A DNA stretch of 64,000 nucleotides from an uncultured Lachnospiraceae bacterium (GTDB lineage: Bacteria > Bacillota > Clostridia > Lachnospirales > Lachnospiraceae): contig CAJTLX010000003.1 of assembly GCA_910577165.1 (NCBI GenBank), forward strand, positions 1 to 64,000. Direction: 5' to 3'. The notes beneath the pieces were generated by a model. That model saw nothing but the letters and a program-made list of their open reading frames with translations. It was not told the origin of the DNA and made no database searches. The position numbers and the translations under genes were made by a program. This document shows, piece after piece, positions 61,684 to 64,000 of the stretch. Numbering within the stretch: position 1 is the first letter of the stretch; every line of letters starts with the position of its first letter.

Positions 61684-63393
61684 CTAGCATTTTTCACTTT
61701 TGCTGGCGAATACTTCCTGTTTTTTTGCATCTGCTAACGCCTTCATCTCGGACGCGCTCTCTAGAACTTTATCCGTGATCTGTACGCCACCTAACATCCT
61801 CGCGATCTCTGCTATTTCTCCATCCTTTTCTAGCTTGTGAATCTCAGTACACGTCCTTAACCCGTCCGTTGTTTTTTCAATAATAAAATGCGTGTCCGCC
61901 ATCGAAGCAATCTGTGGAAGATGTGTAATACATAATAACTGTCGTTTTCTGGAAAGTTTTGCCATCTTCTCCGAAACCATTTGTGCGGTTCTTCCGCTGA
62001 CCCCCACATCAATCTCGTCAAAAATCATGGTTTCAATTTCATCTTTCCCAGAAAAGACAGATTTTAATGCAAGCATAATTCTGGAAAGTTCCCCGCCCGA
62101 TGCAATGCGCGACAATGATCGCAGTGCTTCGCCAGGATTTGTGGAGATCAGAAACTCCGCGTCATCTATGCCATTTGCCGTGTAATTTTCCAGAGTTTCA
62201 AAATGCAGCTCTAGCTGTACATCGAGGAAATTTAAATCCTGCAGTGCCTGTGCAAGCTGCACGGTCAATTCTCTCGCACTCTCCTTGCGCAGCGTGGAAG
62301 CCTGCATACATAATTCCTTTAATTCTTCTTCTACTTTATTACAATCTTTCCTCAAATTTTCCAGATACTGATCATAATTTTCATATTTTTCAATTTTTTC
62401 CCGACATTCCTGCGCATACGCCAGCACGCCCGCAACATTTGTTCCATAGCGCGTTGTCAGGCGGTTGACCAGATTAAGACGCTCCTCCACCTGTGCGAAA
62501 TGCTCCCCCTCATCCTCGCAGTCCTCCATATAACTATTTAACTCGCGATTAAAATCATGCATCATTCCTTCTAGGGATTCTAAATTTGCATAGAGATCTG
62601 CCAATTTCTCATCGTACTGTTCAATCTTTGCAAGCTGGCGCACCGCATATCCAAGCTGTTCTGCAACGGATTCTCCCCCCTCGCTGCTTAAACGGTATAC
62701 CGCTGATAAGGTTTCCTGTATGGTATTGGCATTTGCAAGTCTTTTGTGTTCGCGCATCAATTCCTCTTCCTCGCCAGGAATTAAATTTGCTTCCTCGATC
62801 GTGTTGAGTTCAAATTGGAGAAAGGAAAGTTCACGCAGACGCATCTCCTCGTCCGTCTGCGCCTCCGAATACTCTTTTTGCAGTGCGCGATAGCGCGAAA
62901 AGCTTTCGCGCAGCTTTTTCTTGATCCCGTCAAGTTCCTCCGGGGCAAAGCGATCCACCATCTCAAGATGTTTTGATTTATTTAAAAGTGACTGATGTTC
63001 ATGCTGTCCATGAATGTCAATCAATTCCCCCGCAAGCTCTTTGACAAAAGCTCTGCTGACAATCTCCCCGTTAATACGAAAGAGCGACTTGCCCGACGCA
63101 GTAATCTTGTAGGAGATCAAAATTTCATCCTCCTCAAAATTTATCTCCTGCTCTTTTAACATGGTGTGTACCCGCTCCTGATTTGTCCGAAACAAAAGCT
63201 CCACTGTCGCCTGCTCACATCCTGCCCGCACAATATCCTTTGTCACCTTCGCGCCGAGTGCCGCGCCCACGGAGCCGATAATCACGGATTTGCCCGCGCC
63301 GGTTTCGCCGGAAATAATGTTAAGATGTTCCCCAAAATATACTTCAATCTCGTCAATAATTGCAAAATTCTTTGCGTGAAGACTTACCAGCAT
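61684..63393 (-). CDS. recN: DNA repair protein RecN
   Basis: An SMC-like ATPase acting early in double-strand-break repair. The 569 residues have the N-terminal Walker A SGETGAGKSVIIGSVGA, long coiled-coil arms (about 155-345), and the C-terminal ATPase lobe with signature IASGGELSRIMLALK and Walker B MIFDEIDVGVSG. The ATG at 63393 (MLVSLHAKNFAI) follows AAAGGAA; the ORF extends to 63438 but the added part is not RecN. argR, the usual upstream gene, is absent; upstream is a Big_2 protein gene with its own terminator. Confidence 0.96.
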   Translation of the reverse strand: MLVSLHAKNFAIIDEIEVYFGEHLNIISGETGAGKSVIIGSVGAALGAKVTKDIVRAGCEQATVELLFRTNQERVHTMLKEQEINFEEDEILISYKITASGKSLFRINGEIVSRAFVKELAGELIDIHGQHEHQSLLNKSKHLEMVDRFAPEELDGIKKKLRESFSRYRALQKEYSEAQTDEEMRLRELSFLQFELNTIEEANLIPGEEEELMREHKRLANANTIQETLSAVYRLSSEGGESVAEQLGYAVRQLAKIEQYDEKLADLYANLESLEGMMHDFNRELNSYMEDCEDEGEHFAQVEERLNLVNRLTTRYGTNVAGVLAYAQECREKIEKYENYDQYLENLRKDCNKVEEELKELCMQASTLRKESARELTVQLAQALQDLNFLDVQLELHFETLENYTANGIDDAEFLISTNPGEALRSLSRIASGGELSRIMLALKSVFSGKDEIETMIFDEIDVGVSGRTAQMVSEKMAKLSRKRQLLCITHLPQIASMADTHFIIEKTTDGLRTCTEIHKLEKDGEIAEIARMLGGVQITDKVLESASEMKALADAKKQEVFASKSEKC

Positions 63394-63474
63394 AAATGTA
63401 ATTCCTTTCGGCATATGTTTTCTTCCACAGTTTATCACAGATTGGACAAAGACACAAGATTAGAATAATGGAGA

Positions 63475-63506
63475 AATTTTTCGGCTAAATTTGTGAATTT
63501 TTCGGC
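63475..63506 (-). promoter_or_regulatory. Tandem 11-base repeats upstream of recN, possible Spo0A boxes
   Basis: GCCGAAAAATT occurs twice on the minus strand (63485-63475 and 63506-63496), 21 bases apart, that is two helical turns. With the preceding base the upstream copy reads TGCCGAA, a full match to the TGNCGAA Spo0A box; the other reads AGCCGAA. Confidence 0.4.
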
Positions 63507-63581
63507 AGTAAAAAAGGAAATTTTTTGTTTTGTATGGATAGCAATTACCGTATTGTAATAAAATTGACCTTTCCCTATTTC

Positions 63582-63620
63582 AAAAAAAGGGAAGGAAACT
63601 TTTGGTTTCCTCCCCTTTTC
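63582..63620 (-). terminator. Terminator of the Big_2 gene
   Basis: On the minus strand AAAAGGGGAGGAAAC, short loop, GTTTCCTTCCCTTTTTTT (one mismatch). It lies about 10 bases after the stop at 63631. Confidence 0.88.
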
Positions 63621-63630
63621 CATTTTATTT

Positions 63631-64000
63631 CTACCTTCGGATTTTCTCCACAGTGACACGACAAGCCAGTCTTCTGCCGTTTACCACCGCATAGACATAG
63701 GTCGTGCCAAGGGCTTTGCCTGTGATCCTTCCGTTCTGTACCTGCGCGATGCGCTCGTTATCTGAGTACCAGCGTACATCCAGATCCGCTTTCGATGCGC
63801 CGTAGACCTCAAGACTAATCAAAGTGGAAGTGTAGCGCTCTAAGGTCAGAGAAGTCTTACTTAACCCCACCACATAGATTTTCACCGAAGCTGTGCGCCC
63901 GGAATCTGCTAAGATCGTGATATTTGCTGTTCCCAGTGCCCTTGCTGTAATCAGCCCCGTTGTCCGGTTGACACTTGCCACCACCGGATTATCACTTGAC
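63631..64000 (-). CDS. C-terminal part of a Big_2 (bacterial Ig-like) surface protein
   Basis: The frame is open to the window edge, so the gene continues beyond base 64000. The residues visible are a Big_2 repeat pair: SSDNPVVASVNRTTGLITA then ARALGTANITILADSG, and a second with WYSDNERIAQVQNGRITGKA and LGTTYVYAV. Big_2 domains occur in secreted, cell-surface proteins. It ends with KIRR and no cell-wall sorting signal. What enzyme or adhesin lies upstream cannot be told. Confidence 0.85.
   Translation of the reverse strand, partial: SSDNPVVASVNRTTGLITARALGTANITILADSGRTASVKIYVVGLSKTSLTLERYTSTLISLEVYGASKADLDVRWYSDNERIAQVQNGRITGKALGTTYVYAVVNGRRLACRVTVEKIRR

Noticed and set aside
61485..61730. 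81-codon minus-strand ORF overlapping the end of recN
   Set aside because: It lies over a terminator and a hairpin repeat; composition is not protein-like.

Overview
The window looks like chromosome of a spore-forming, low-to-medium GC Firmicute of the Clostridia, most likely a Lachnospiraceae member. The evidence is spo0A next to spoIVB and recN, the radC-mreBCD-PBP2-minCDE-rodA-mgsA run, AGGAGG-type ribosome binding sites, TTGACA/TATAAT promoters and frequent TTG/GTG starts. No rRNA, tRNA, CRISPR array or intact insertion sequence was found. All assignments come from reading motifs and gene order; no database search was run.

Layout. Bases 1-7448 (+) are the end of a visibly AT-rich surface-polysaccharide locus: the tail of a GT11 fucosyl/colitosyltransferase, gmd, a ColD-type dehydratase with His in place of the PLP lysine, a ColC/Fcl-type reductase, a mannose-1-phosphate guanylyltransferase separated by an in-frame stop from its cupin half, a broken acyltransferase and ugd. 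A strong terminator closes the locus. Bases 7872-38540 (+) are dense housekeeping operons: a membrane-anchored MutS homologue, rnhA, mutS, mutL, miaA, a PLP enzyme and radC; then the cell-shape and division-site genes mreBCD, PBP2, minCDE and rodA; then mgsA, a D,D-carboxypeptidase lipoprotein and a P-loop protein; then the division cluster HlyD-like/yggS/sepF/ylmH/divIVA, followed by aroB, lspA, rluD and a DUF4143 ATPase.

Bases 38595-45728 hold an orphan BlaI-type repressor with a long structured leader, an S66 carboxypeptidase, a Xer-like recombinase preceded by a dif-like palindrome, a large cell-wall amidase (-), and the SOS switch: lexA divergent from a broken yneA-like gene, with four SOS boxes between them. 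Bases 45754-52571 hold an S41 peptidase and an export module (a heptad-repeat protein and an MMPL/RND transporter) facing a TetR regulator, with three TGACCA-type operators in the divergent promoter. Bases 52570-64000 are almost all minus strand: a methyltransferase pseudogene, a stand-alone FakA-like domain, pnp with a rod-like leader hairpin, murE, glgA, spo0A, spoIVB, recN and the end of a Big_2-domain surface protein.

The most interesting points are a probable GDP-L-colitose pathway in a Gram-positive; the broken SOS division inhibitor that keeps a perfect SOS promoter; the dif-like site; the TetR/heptad-repeat/MMPL module; the structured pnp leader; a methylglyoxal synthase with altered active-site residues; and a degenerate intergenic hairpin repeat family. 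Several genes are decaying (acyltransferase, ManC cupin half, YneA, a methyltransferase, possibly a HicB remnant).
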